From assembly GCA_023485715.1 (NCBI GenBank), contig JAMCZG010000019.1:14283-22165 (forward strand): a stretch of 7,883 bases of DNA. The letters are read 5' to 3'. The position numbers were made by a program, and so were the translations under genes. The DNA comes from Patescibacteria group bacterium. GTDB lineage: Bacteria > Patescibacteriota > Microgenomatia > Levybacterales > UBA12049. The notes below the pieces were generated by a model. It did not search any database and was not told where the DNA came from. It saw nothing but the letters and a program-made list of their open reading frames with translations. This document shows positions 1 to 5,458 of this stretch, piece by piece. Within the stretch, counting starts at the first letter, position 1; the number at the start of each line of letters is the position of its first letter.

Positions 1-24
1 AAAAAGTTTTTTTAACAGTTTTTT
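1..24 (+). repeat. 24-base inverted repeat, copy 1 (GH18 gene, window edge)
   Basis: The first 24 bases are the exact reverse complement of 629-652. The sequence is A/T-rich with short runs; the match stops at base 25 and cannot be followed beyond the edge. Confidence 0.9.
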
Positions 25-485
25 GGTACGGGGCGGAAGGACAGGATTTAAAAACAATAGGAAAAATCGCGGACGAAATAAGAATAATGGCTTACGATGA
101 ACATTCTTCTGGATCTAATTCGGGAGCGATTTCTTCTTTTGATTGGATAAAAGACATCGCAAGCCACAACCTAACCCTTATCGAGAAAGATAAAATCGTA
201 ATAGGAATCCCCACTTATGGATATGTCTGGACGAAAGACGATTCGCAAGGACTACAATTTTATGAATTTAATAAATACTTACAAAAAAAACAATACGAAG
301 AAAAAAGAGATTCTGGATCGGGAGAACGAATAATCAAGGGACAAGACTTTGTGGCTTGGCTTTCTGATTCACAAGCGATGGCGGCGAAGATAAATCTGTT
401 AAGGTCCTTGGGATTTAATAGATTTATCTTCTGGCATCTTGGCGGTATGGACGAAAAGCTCTTCGATGAAAGTTGGCAAAAATAG
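1..485 (+). CDS. GH18-family glycoside hydrolase, C-terminal part (5' end outside window)
   Basis: The reading frame is open from base 3 to a TAG at 483-485, giving about 160 residues with no start needed inside the window. The ATG at 87 is an internal methionine, because upstream codons already read as a sheet strand (FLTVFWYGAEGQ). Seen: the GH18 substrate-site signature MAYDE, then KIVIGIPTYGYVW, and near the end FIFWHLGGMDE, which matches the closing strand WxLGGxD of YaaH/SleL-like and chitinase-like GH18 barrels. The catalytic DxxDxDxE strand should lie upstream and cannot be checked. The family cleaves beta-1,4-linked GlcNAc-containing glycans such as chitin, peptidoglycan or related polymers; the substrate here is unknown. 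It converges on a GT2/deacetylase operon, so a role in trimming or releasing the envelope polymer is possible. Whether it has a signal peptide or LysM domains is not visible. Confidence 0.85.
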   Translation, partial: KVFLTVFWYGAEGQDLKTIGKIADEIRIMAYDEHSSGSNSGAISSFDWIKDIASHNLTLIEKDKIVIGIPTYGYVWTKDDSQGLQFYEFNKYLQKKQYEEKRDSGSGERIIKGQDFVAWLSDSQAMAAKINLLRSLGFNRFIFWHLGGMDEKLFDESWQK

Positions 486-495
486 AGCCTACCTT

Positions 496-525
496 AAAAA
501 ATATAACCACAAGTACGTGGATTAT
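496..525 (-). terminator. Probable intrinsic terminator of the minus-strand polysaccharide operon
   Basis: Read on the minus strand, ATAATCCAC (525-517), loop GTACTT, then GTGGTTAT (510-503) form a stem of eight pairs with one bulged base. An A and six U (502-496) follow, about 40 nt past the GT2 stop codon. The plus strand has no U-run after the hairpin, so it fits the minus operon better than the converging GH18 gene. Confidence 0.5.
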
Positions 526-564
526 CAAAGAGACTCCGCCTATTTGCGGTCCTGCTAGCGCCAT

Positions 565-1647
565 TTAACTCATCCCCCTTTCTACGTATCTTTTGCTGTT
601 CCAAACATATTCTTTTTCTTCTCTCTTTAAAAAACTGTTAAAAAAACTTTTTAAAAATATCGCGCTCGATAAAAATCTTAAAAAATAAAAATGGGGTATA
701 TATAAAATTCTCGAATAGTTTTTATCATAGTAAATACTCCAAATTAAACTTGGGAGAAAAAAGAAAAAGAAATCGAATAAAAGCGGGAAAACAACAATAC
801 TTATTTTTCCGTTCATAGAAAGACTGATAAAAGAGATCGCGAAGAAAATTACTAAAAAACCGTTATATAATCCCTCAAGAGCAAGTATTGTTACTTCTAA
901 ATCGAGTATCTGACCCTGCCACGGAATATTGTGTTTTCTTACAACCTGCCAAAAACCCGTATACCACCTGTTAATCTGCATCATAAACTCTTTTACGTTC
1001 TGGGGATCCCACGTATAAACAATCGCTTTATTTTCGAAAACCATCTTGTTGAGACCAGATCTATGCATTAGAAAAGTGAGGTCCATATCCTCGGTTAATG
1101 TTCCTTTTGGAAATTTAAGTTTTTTAAAAACAGAACTCCTGTAAATTGTTGCGCACCCCGGAGTTACTAAAATACTGCCCATATGTTCCTGGGCTTTTTT
1201 GTGAATAAGATAGGAAATTTGATATTCCCACTGCCTGTATTTTGAAATCCAGTTATTACCCGACGCCTTAATTCTCCCTATAACACAAGATATTTCTTTA
1301 TATTTATCTTTTCTTAAATGTTTGAATGTTTTTATTATGAAATCGCGTTTTGGTTTTGAATCCGCATCTATAAAGAATATATATTCGTATCTATCTGAAA
1401 GTTTAAAAAACTTTATTCCTGAATTTAAAGCATTTGCTTTGCCCCGATTTTGCTTAGTCATTAATATTTTTTTCGTATACCTTCTGGCAATTTTACTTGT
1501 TTTATCTAAAGAACCGTCGTCCACCACATAAATATCTTTCGATGGAACAATTTTTAAAATTGCTTTTAAAGTCTTTGCGATTACGTGTTCTTCGTTATTG
1601 GCCGGAATTAAAACCGCTACCAAAGATTTTCTTTTTATATTTTTCAT
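565..1647 (-). CDS. Processive family 2 glycosyltransferase, PgaC/IcaA/BcsA-like membrane synthase
   Basis: This 360-residue GT2 enzyme should build a beta-linked polysaccharide from a nucleotide sugar at the inner face of the membrane. The GT-A domain opens at once with VLIPANNEE (12-20), then VVDDGS (41-46), QNRGKANALN (66-75) and the metal-binding DAD (94-96). TPGCATIYR lies at 162-170, the catalytic-base motif TED at 185-187, and the processivity motif Q224-x-x-R227-W228. About three to four hydrophobic segments follow from residue 250, and the tail W-NSKRY resembles PgaC/IcaA ends. Unlike typical PgaC it has no N-terminal membrane helices and is shorter than that family (roughly 400 residues). 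Its ATG overlaps the deacetylase stop as ATGA and no Shine-Dalgarno precedes it, so translation is probably coupled. A PNAG-like product is suggested by the neighbour but hyaluronan-, chitin- or cellulose-like polymers remain possible. Confidence 0.88.
   Translation of the reverse strand: MKNIKRKSLVAVLIPANNEEHVIAKTLKAILKIVPSKDIYVVDDGSLDKTSKIARRYTKKILMTKQNRGKANALNSGIKFFKLSDRYEYIFFIDADSKPKRDFIIKTFKHLRKDKYKEISCVIGRIKASGNNWISKYRQWEYQISYLIHKKAQEHMGSILVTPGCATIYRSSVFKKLKFPKGTLTEDMDLTFLMHRSGLNKMVFENKAIVYTWDPQNVKEFMMQINRWYTGFWQVVRKHNIPWQGQILDLEVTILALEGLYNGFLVIFFAISFISLSMNGKISIVVFPLLFDFFFFFLPSLIWSIYYDKNYSRILYIPHFYFLRFLSSAIFLKSFFNSFLKREEKEYVWNSKRYVERGMS
629..652 (-). repeat. 24-base inverted repeat, copy 2 (GT2 gene C-terminus)
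   Basis: The exact reverse complement of bases 1-24. On the minus strand it encodes part of the lysine/phenylalanine-rich end of the GT2 protein (KSFFNSF), in a different frame from the GH18 copy. Confidence 0.9.
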
Positions 1648-2555
1648 AAATTTTGTGATGCGATAATTTGTCTTGGCACAACGACTTTTATATTCGAAAC
1701 TTCTATATAATTAACTATATCTTCGAACTCTTTTTTTGAAGTGTTATAATTATCGTCCTCTGATAGAATACCCTTCTCTCCGACCTTATGAAAAACCAGT
1801 ATTAACCATAGGTTGGAACTTTTTGCCTCATCGATCCAGGATTTAACTGTATTAAAATCAGTTTTATTGTCGATATTTTTTACTTTAAGATTATAAAAAT
1901 CGATATTTTTAGGGTCGTTAAATCCCGGGTCCACGGTTCTATATGCCACAAACATTTTTTCTGCCTCTTCTCTCATCACGCTACTATCTACCCCACACGG
2001 AGTTACAAAAATATCCGAAGCTAAATTATTTTTCCAAAGAATAAACTTTGAATTTTTATATTCACTTACAATGCTACTGCGGTCCCATTTCTGCATCTCG
2101 CAATCATGCTTTAGGGAATGATTTGTTGTCTCCCACCCATTTTTTTGCAAAACTATAAGTTGTCCCCAATTCATATAGTCAACACCCTCAACCGCGTTTA
2201 TGGGAATAGCGACAACGCCCGAGAAACCCTTGTTTTTAAGAATTGGAAAAGCTGTAAGATATTGTGATTTCCAAGCATCATCAAACCATATCGAAATAAA
2301 CGGCTGGTTTAAATTTTCTGCAAAACTGCCGTGTTCTTTATAATAAGGAATAACCGCATCCGTTTTTTGGGCAGCATTGCTCTGGTTTAGCCAAAACGGC
2401 TTATCAAAAATAAGGCCGGTTATGTAGCCCATACTAAGCCATACCATGACAATCGGAACAATAATCCAGAATATAAATGAGTGTTTGCCCTCCGTTTGTA
2501 TGGCGTTTTTTATTTTTTTTCTTTTTTTAATCTTTGCGCCTTTCATAGACTTCAA
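1644..2555 (-). CDS. Membrane-anchored polysaccharide deacetylase (NodB domain, carbohydrate esterase 4 type)
   Basis: The protein has 303 residues from a TTG start. A basic N-terminus is followed by one membrane segment (about 27-50), placing the catalytic domain outside the cell. Seen NodB motifs: WFDDA with D92-D93 (motif 1), the metal-binding H146-S-L-K-H150 (motif 2), TPCG at 185-188 (equivalent of the RxPxG motif) and LVFHKV with H256 (motif 5). The family removes N-acetyl groups from GlcNAc polymers such as PNAG, chitin or peptidoglycan, using a metal-bound water. Directly coupled to a GT2 synthase (ATGA overlap at 1644-1647), it is best read as the IcaB/PgaB-like partner. TTG at 2555 is preferred because AAAGGA sits five bases upstream; an ATG at 2546 is the alternative, with poorer spacing. 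C152 and C187 lie beside active-site motifs and could form a disulfide (inference). Confidence 0.85.
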   Translation of the reverse strand: MKSMKGAKIKKRKKIKNAIQTEGKHSFIFWIIVPIVMVWLSMGYITGLIFDKPFWLNQSNAAQKTDAVIPYYKEHGSFAENLNQPFISIWFDDAWKSQYLTAFPILKNKGFSGVVAIPINAVEGVDYMNWGQLIVLQKNGWETTNHSLKHDCEMQKWDRSSIVSEYKNSKFILWKNNLASDIFVTPCGVDSSVMREEAEKMFVAYRTVDPGFNDPKNIDFYNLKVKNIDNKTDFNTVKSWIDEAKSSNLWLILVFHKVGEKGILSEDDNYNTSKKEFEDIVNYIEVSNIKVVVPRQIIASQNL

Positions 2556-3753
2556 AATTGTCCTTTTTGTAAACTACAGAGTAATTTTCGGCCATAGCGT
2601 TTCTTATTTTATTTCTTCTTGGTGAATCCTCATCTTGCTCTTTGCCTATCTCTATGTAATCAAAATATTGGTCGTTTACCGCCCGTAGGTAACCAGGGTC
2701 ATCTTGTAACCCCGAATAGTTAATCCAGTCAAAAGTGACTATATTTGTCGGAGGAAAAATCTTATCATACAGAGCTAATATAACTACCCCACCTTCTTCC
2801 GTTAAAACCTTATCTCCCGGATGAACTTTTTGATTTAAATAGCTTTGCAATAACATAGTATTACTCCATTCACTTTGGTGCTTTATAACAATCCTATAAG
2901 AAGTCACTATATACATAATTACAACAATGGGAAGTAATACTTCCGTAAGCAATCTCACAGTTCTATCTTTGTAAAAAATCGCCTTGCTTACCCCATATCC
3001 TGCGATCACGGATAAAAATATAACGGACAGATATAAATGTTTGTCTAGAGTCGCATACCTTAACAGGGCAAGGTGAAAAACAGGTATCGTAAAAGCTAGA
3101 AGCGCTAAGGAGATTAGCGTCTTTCTTTTTTTTGAAAGGATAAATAAAAATGCAGAAGGAATAAAAAGAATCAGTAACATTTGAGATTCTTGCCATATTA
3201 AAGCAAGAATATCGAGGTAATTTTCCGTTTTACCCAAATCTTTATGAAAAGTAATATACGTCATTAAATTATCTCTGTAGTTTACAAAAAGGACAATTTT
3301 TGCGATTGCTAAAGTTACATATAGATAAACTATCGACCTTTTTTTATGATCTAACGACCTGTCTTTAATGATAAATATAGATAATATAAGAAGAATCGGA
3401 AAAAATATCGCTATTACTATTTTTGTCAAAAACGCCGCAAACAAACACAAAAATGCCAAAAAATAATATTTTCCGTTTGAGTAATATTCGGCTTTTAAAA
3501 ATGAATTTATTCCTATCATAAACAAAAAGAAACTCGGCATATCGTAAGTCGCAAGCTTACTTACAAATATTCCTATTCCGGAAAAGGCAACAAAAAAAGC
3601 TGCACATAGTGCAGCAAGCTTGTTTATTTTTTCATTATATAGTTTTAAAAGTCTTGTAAACCTGTAAACTTCTTCCACTAATAAAACCCCAAATAAAACA
3701 TTCAAAAACCTGGAACCTACAATTCCTCCCCATTGGTAAGCTAAGGCGGTCAT
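2527..3753 (-). CDS. C-terminal fragment (408 aa) of the split GT39-type glycosyltransferase
   Basis: It continues the frame of the 82-residue fragment from the ATG six bases past its stop. Seen: about nine hydrophobic segments, at roughly 13-30, 46-66, 72-90, 95-128 (probably two), 139-158, 182-206, 212-231 and two more up to about 290. A soluble C-terminal tail of about 110 residues follows (KVLTEEGG... to VYERRKD). The multi-helix body with a hydrophilic tail is typical of GT-C enzymes of the GT39/PMT_2 type. On its own it lacks the N-terminal DE catalytic loop. There is no Shine-Dalgarno before the ATG at 3753, so if translated it would depend on re-initiation. Its end overlaps the deacetylase start by 29 bases, which ties it to that operon. 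The sugar and acceptor cannot be told from sequence. Confidence 0.7.
   Translation of the reverse strand: MTALAYQWGGIVGSRFLNVLFGVLLVEEVYRFTRLLKLYNEKINKLAALCAAFFVAFSGIGIFVSKLATYDMPSFFLFMIGINSFLKAEYYSNGKYYFLAFLCLFAAFLTKIVIAIFFPILLILSIFIIKDRSLDHKKRSIVYLYVTLAIAKIVLFVNYRDNLMTYITFHKDLGKTENYLDILALIWQESQMLLILFIPSAFLFILSKKRKTLISLALLAFTIPVFHLALLRYATLDKHLYLSVIFLSVIAGYGVSKAIFYKDRTVRLLTEVLLPIVVIMYIVTSYRIVIKHQSEWSNTMLLQSYLNQKVHPGDKVLTEEGGVVILALYDKIFPPTNIVTFDWINYSGLQDDPGYLRAVNDQYFDYIEIGKEQDEDSPRRNKIRNAMAENYSVVYKKDNFEVYERRKD
2561..2566 (-). promoter_or_regulatory. Shine-Dalgarno favouring the TTG start of the deacetylase
   Basis: AAAGGA on the minus strand lies five bases before TTG 2555 but fourteen before ATG 2546, which favours the TTG. 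The site is inside the upstream glycosyltransferase frame. Confidence 0.5.
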
Positions 3754-3769
3754 CGCGGATTAATAAAGA
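3753..3769 (+). repeat. 17-base direct repeat, copy 1 (covers the GT39 stop codon)
   Basis: TCGCGGATTAATAAAGA is identical to 4217-4233, with no extension on either side. This copy includes the TAA (minus 3762-3760) that breaks the glycosyltransferase. Confidence 0.9.
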
Positions 3770-4008
3770 GGTACGCCTGCCATCCAAAGTTTTGCTCCGT
3801 AACTCCACCAGTCGTTTGTAAATAAACCCATTCTTCCTATAACTACATAAATTGCTTCGTCGTTAAACGCCGTATTATAGTTTATGTTAATAATACGGAC
3901 AACAAAAGCGAAAGTTAAAATAAGCAATAAAAACGCAGTATGACTATTTCCTTTGCTCCAAGAGATTAGTTTCTTTTTCAAAAGTTTTTGTAACACAATA
4001 TATTTCAT
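3760..4008 (-). CDS. N-terminal fragment (82 aa) of the split GT39-type glycosyltransferase
   Basis: It starts at ATG 4008, the only usable start because an in-frame TAG lies six codons upstream; no clear Shine-Dalgarno is seen. Residues 1-22 are basic and cytoplasmic, 24-43 form the first membrane helix, and the first outer loop carries N49-D50-E51-A-I-Y. This acidic DE pair is the conserved catalytic loop of GT39/ArnT-type enzymes. The fragment ends at GVPLY before the TAA, so it contains the catalytic acid but none of the later helices and is unlikely to work alone. A consensus -35 box lies just upstream, so this is probably the first gene of the minus-strand operon. Confidence 0.7.
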   Translation of the reverse strand: MKYIVLQKLLKKKLISWSKGNSHTAFLLLILTFAFVVRIININYNTAFNDEAIYVVIGRMGLFTNDWWSYGAKLWMAGVPLY

Positions 4009-4028
4009 CCGTAACCAGTTTATCTAGA

Positions 4029-4057
4029 AAATTACTCCCCTTTTTGTCAGTTGTCAA
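4029..4057 (-). promoter_or_regulatory. Predicted promoter of the polysaccharide operon
   Basis: Minus strand: a perfect -35 TTGACA (4057-4052), 17-base spacer, then a weak -10 TAATTT (4034-4029), about 20 bases before ATG 4008. An overlapping alternative is CTGACA (4050-4045) with TAGATA (4026-4021) at 18 bases. It sits in the divergent gap 4009-4141, back to back with the dsbB promoter. Confidence 0.45.
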
Positions 4058-4126
4058 TTAGTTTTCTCACTGCATCTCTAAAACATGGAGAAAATTCTGG
4101 CTGAATTTTTAAATTAAGGATTGTAG

Positions 4127-4132
4127 TATAAT
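4127..4132 (+). promoter_or_regulatory. Consensus -10 box of dsbB, nine bases before the start codon
   Basis: A perfect TATAAT ends nine bases before ATG 4142. A transcript starting six to eight bases past the box would begin at about 4138-4140, leaving almost no leader. No good -35 is seen at 17 bases and no Shine-Dalgarno precedes the ATG. Confidence 0.55.
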
Positions 4133-4141
4133 TAAACAAAG

Positions 4142-4666
4142 ATGTTAAATTTGCTCGCGTTTCTTACATTGGTCGCGGACCTATTGATCGGTTTTATTTT
4201 TTTGGGCTTGCTCGCGTCGCGGATTAATAAAGATGCAAACCGCTTCTTTTCGAAAACCATAAAATTAATAAACAGAAATTTTCTAATATTGGGTTTTATA
4301 ATCGCTTGTTTTGCGACTCTAGGTAGTTTATATTTTTCCGAAATTGCCGGATTTATCCCCTGCCGGCTTTGCTGGTTTCAAAGAATTTTTATGTATCCAC
4401 AAAGTGTTTTATTTTTAATCGCCTACATCAAAAAAGATAAAAATATTTTTAATTACACTTTGTATCTTTCATTAATCGGGGCAGTAATTTCTTTATACCA
4501 CATCTATGTCCAAAGATTTGTTACGGTGGCTGTGTGTGCAATCGGAGAATCCTGTACGACCAATTTTTTTACTTATTTTGGCTATATAACAATTCCCGTG
4601 ATGTCTCTAACGGCGTTCATTTTGATTCTGATTTTATCGATACTTAAAAAAAAGGAGGTGAAATAA
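4142..4666 (+). CDS. DsbB/BdbC-type disulfide bond formation protein
   Basis: This 174-residue membrane protein should re-oxidise a DsbA-type thiol oxidase outside the membrane and pass the electrons to quinone. Seen: the DsbB signature PCRLCWFQR with the redox pair C74-x-x-C77, and a second outer-loop pair C132 and C138. FGYITIPVMSL follows at 146-156, as in BdbC-like proteins. Membrane segments lie at about 3-25, 46-65, 82-96, 105-122 and 145-168; the first is an extra helix, making it longer than BdbC (about 140 residues). The start is set by the -10 box just upstream and no ribosome site is seen. The gene forms a two-gene unit with the cupin that abuts its stop. No DsbA-like thioredoxin-fold partner is in the window. 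Confidence 0.9.
   Translation: MLNLLAFLTLVADLLIGFIFLGLLASRINKDANRFFSKTIKLINRNFLILGFIIACFATLGSLYFSEIAGFIPCRLCWFQRIFMYPQSVLFLIAYIKKDKNIFNYTLYLSLIGAVISLYHIYVQRFVTVAVCAIGESCTTNFFTYFGYITIPVMSLTAFILILILSILKKKEVK
4217..4233 (+). repeat. 17-base direct repeat, copy 2 (inside dsbB)
   Basis: Identical to 3753-3769. Here it encodes SRINKD of the DsbB cytoplasmic loop on the plus strand. Confidence 0.9.
4652..4660 (+). promoter_or_regulatory. Strong Shine-Dalgarno for the cupin gene
   Basis: AAGGAGGTG lies inside the last codons of dsbB with GGAGG ending eight bases before ATG 4667. This near-perfect anti-Shine-Dalgarno match contrasts with the absent site before dsbB and fixes the cupin start. Confidence 0.85.
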
Positions 4667-5056
4667 ATGGCCGGTTTCAAAACACAAATCGAAGAAGCCA
4701 CAAAAAATAATACAAATTTTAGACAGGTTCTGTTTACCGCTCCGCACAGTCAATTGGTTTTAATGACGTTACAACCCAATGAAGAGATCGGAACCGAAGT
4801 CCATCCCGAAAACGACCAATTTTTTAGATTTGAGGAAGGACAGGGTAAGTTAGTAATCGCGGGCGAAGAAACCGTCGTAGGCGATGGTTGGGCCGGAATT
4901 GTTCCAGCAGGTACCGAACATAATGTAATAAACATAGGCGTAGGCCCTCTAAAGCTTTACACAATTTACAGCCCGGCGCATCACCCGGACGGAACTATTC
5001 ATAAAACAAAAGCGGATGCCGTGGCTTCTGAGCAAGCTGAACAAAAAGTAGCATAA
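4667..5056 (+). CDS. Single-domain cupin protein (cupin_2 type)
   Basis: A small cytoplasmic beta-barrel protein of 129 residues with no signal peptide or membrane segment. Cupin motif 1 is G42-TEVHPENDQFFRFEEG-Q, with H46, E48 and Q51 as likely metal ligands. Motif 2 is P80-AGTEHNVIN with H85 as the fourth ligand. The N-terminal GFKTQIEEAT and the tail LYTIYSPAHHPDG-IHKTKADA match a widespread bacterial cupin family related to mannose-6-phosphate isomerase-like proteins; these recalled relatives have no firmly known substrate. The last 12 residues or so are a loose Ala/Glu/Gln-rich tail. The ATG directly follows the dsbB TAA, so the two are co-transcribed and probably coupled, though a functional link to disulfide formation is not evident. 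The reaction cannot be named. Confidence 0.88.
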   Translation: MAGFKTQIEEATKNNTNFRQVLFTAPHSQLVLMTLQPNEEIGTEVHPENDQFFRFEEGQGKLVIAGEETVVGDGWAGIVPAGTEHNVINIGVGPLKLYTIYSPAHHPDGTIHKTKADAVASEQAEQKVA

Positions 5057-5107
5057 AAAAAACAACTCTGCTCAAAGTATAACAACTTGAGCAGTAGTTG
5101 TTTGTTT
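5054..5107. terminator. Bidirectional intrinsic terminator between convergent genes
   Basis: AAACAACT (5060-5067) and CTGCTCAA (5068-5075) pair with TTGAGCAG (5087-5094) and AGTTGTTT (5096-5103). This gives a 16-pair stem with one bulged T and an 11-base loop. A-rich sequence precedes it and a T-rich tail follows, so it can stop the dsbB-cupin transcript on the plus strand. It can also stop the DUF378 transcript on the minus strand, where the A-run becomes the U-run. Confidence 0.85.
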
Positions 5108-5122
5108 AGAACACGAAAAAAA

Positions 5123-5332
5123 TTATTTCTTTCCGCAATATTTGCAGTAATTTTTGTGTGTTACTAAATCATATACGGCGAATACGCCGATCATTATATA
5201 GATTAACCTTTCGAGCCACGGGACTGAGCCGAAAATAAGGTTGACTAAATTGAAATTAAAAAGTCCAATCAGGCCCCAGTTAAGAGCACCGACGACGACC
5301 AGAAGATACCCGACATAATGCCACGTCTTCAT
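5123..5332 (-). CDS. Small two-helix membrane protein, DUF378 family
   Basis: The protein has 69 residues. Seen: MKTWHYVGYLLVVVGALNWGLIGLF, with the family hallmark GALNWGLIG, then VNLIFGSVPWLERLIYIMIGVFAVYDL. This matches the compact two-helix DUF378 proteins, which are common in bacteria and have no established function. The tail adds a Cys pair, YCKYCGKK, that could bind metal or form a disulfide and is not part of the core domain. ATG 5332 is chosen over the longer frame opening at 5395 because AGGGGGTGAT lies at standard spacing, the domain begins exactly there, and the extra 21 residues overlap a promoter-like stretch. It stands alone, ending at the shared terminator opposite the cupin gene. 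Confidence 0.85.
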   Translation of the reverse strand: MKTWHYVGYLLVVVGALNWGLIGLFNFNLVNLIFGSVPWLERLIYIMIGVFAVYDLVTHKNYCKYCGKK

Positions 5333-5338
5333 TAAGAT

Positions 5339-5348
5339 ATCACCCCCT
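5339..5348 (-). promoter_or_regulatory. Shine-Dalgarno that fixes the DUF378 start
   Basis: AGGGGGTGAT differs by one base from the ideal AGGAGGTGAT. Its G-run ends ten bases before ATG 5332, supporting the short form of the protein. Confidence 0.75.
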
Positions 5349-5365
5349 CTCCTTAAACTATATTC

Positions 5366-5395
5366 AGTGTAGGCAGAAAAAAATTGAACGGTCAA
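5366..5395 (-). promoter_or_regulatory. Predicted promoter of the DUF378 gene
   Basis: Minus strand: TTGACC (5395-5390), an 18-base spacer, then TACACT (5371-5366), about 33 bases before the start codon. A second -10-like TATAGT lies at 5362-5357 but has no well-spaced -35. Confidence 0.4.
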
Positions 5396-5458
5396 GTGGG
5401 ACTTTTTTTATAGGCTATCTTATTTAGAAGTTATTGATTGTTAGTCCGTAGTTATAGG

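Larger units (their letters stand above)
2527..4008 (-). pseudogene. GT39/ArnT-like membrane glycosyltransferase interrupted by an in-frame TAA
   Basis: Two fragments in one frame form what looks like a single gene of about 493 codons, a normal length for bacterial GT39 (PMT/ArnT-type) enzymes. The only break is a TAA at 3762-3760, followed by TCC GCG ATG; no base is gained or lost. The protein sense continues across it: AGVPLY, stop, SAMTALAYQWGG resembles the loop and next helix of intact relatives, where a residue such as Tyr would replace the stop (TAT to TAA is one change). TAA also ends other genes here, so recoding of TAA is unlikely. Options are a true nonsense mutation, a population variant, a sequencing error, readthrough, or two polypeptides made by re-initiation at the ATG six bases after the stop. 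The intact enzyme would move a sugar from a polyprenyl-phosphate carrier to a glycan, lipid or protein outside the membrane. Confidence 0.75.

Noticed and set aside
532..552. Second hairpin-like CCGC...GCGG in the convergent gap
   Set aside because: Only four pairs and no T-run on either strand; the stem at 503-525 is the better terminator.
1322..1531. Plus-strand open frame of 69 codons
   Set aside because: Antisense to the conserved GT-A motifs of the GT2 synthase; no independent signal.
2963..3196. Minus-strand open frame of 77 codons
   Set aside because: Alternative frame inside the GT39 C-terminal fragment, which has the coherent multi-helix reading.
3760..3762. Reassigned TAA codon as explanation for the GT39 break
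   Set aside because: TAA ends several other intact genes here (GT2, DsbB, cupin, CapA), and TGA and TAG also serve as stops.
4750..4935. Minus-strand open frame of 61 codons
   Set aside because: Antisense to the cupin motifs; Pro/Ser-rich with no family likeness.
5333..5395. 21-residue N-terminal extension of the DUF378 protein
   Set aside because: The stretch overlaps a promoter-like sequence and the Shine-Dalgarno for ATG 5332, and the domain begins at that ATG.
5396..5458. Candidate terminator after the 5459-5839 gene
   Set aside because: Short self-complementary bits (ATAGCCTAT, GGACT...AGTCC) exist, but none is followed by a U-run on the minus strand.
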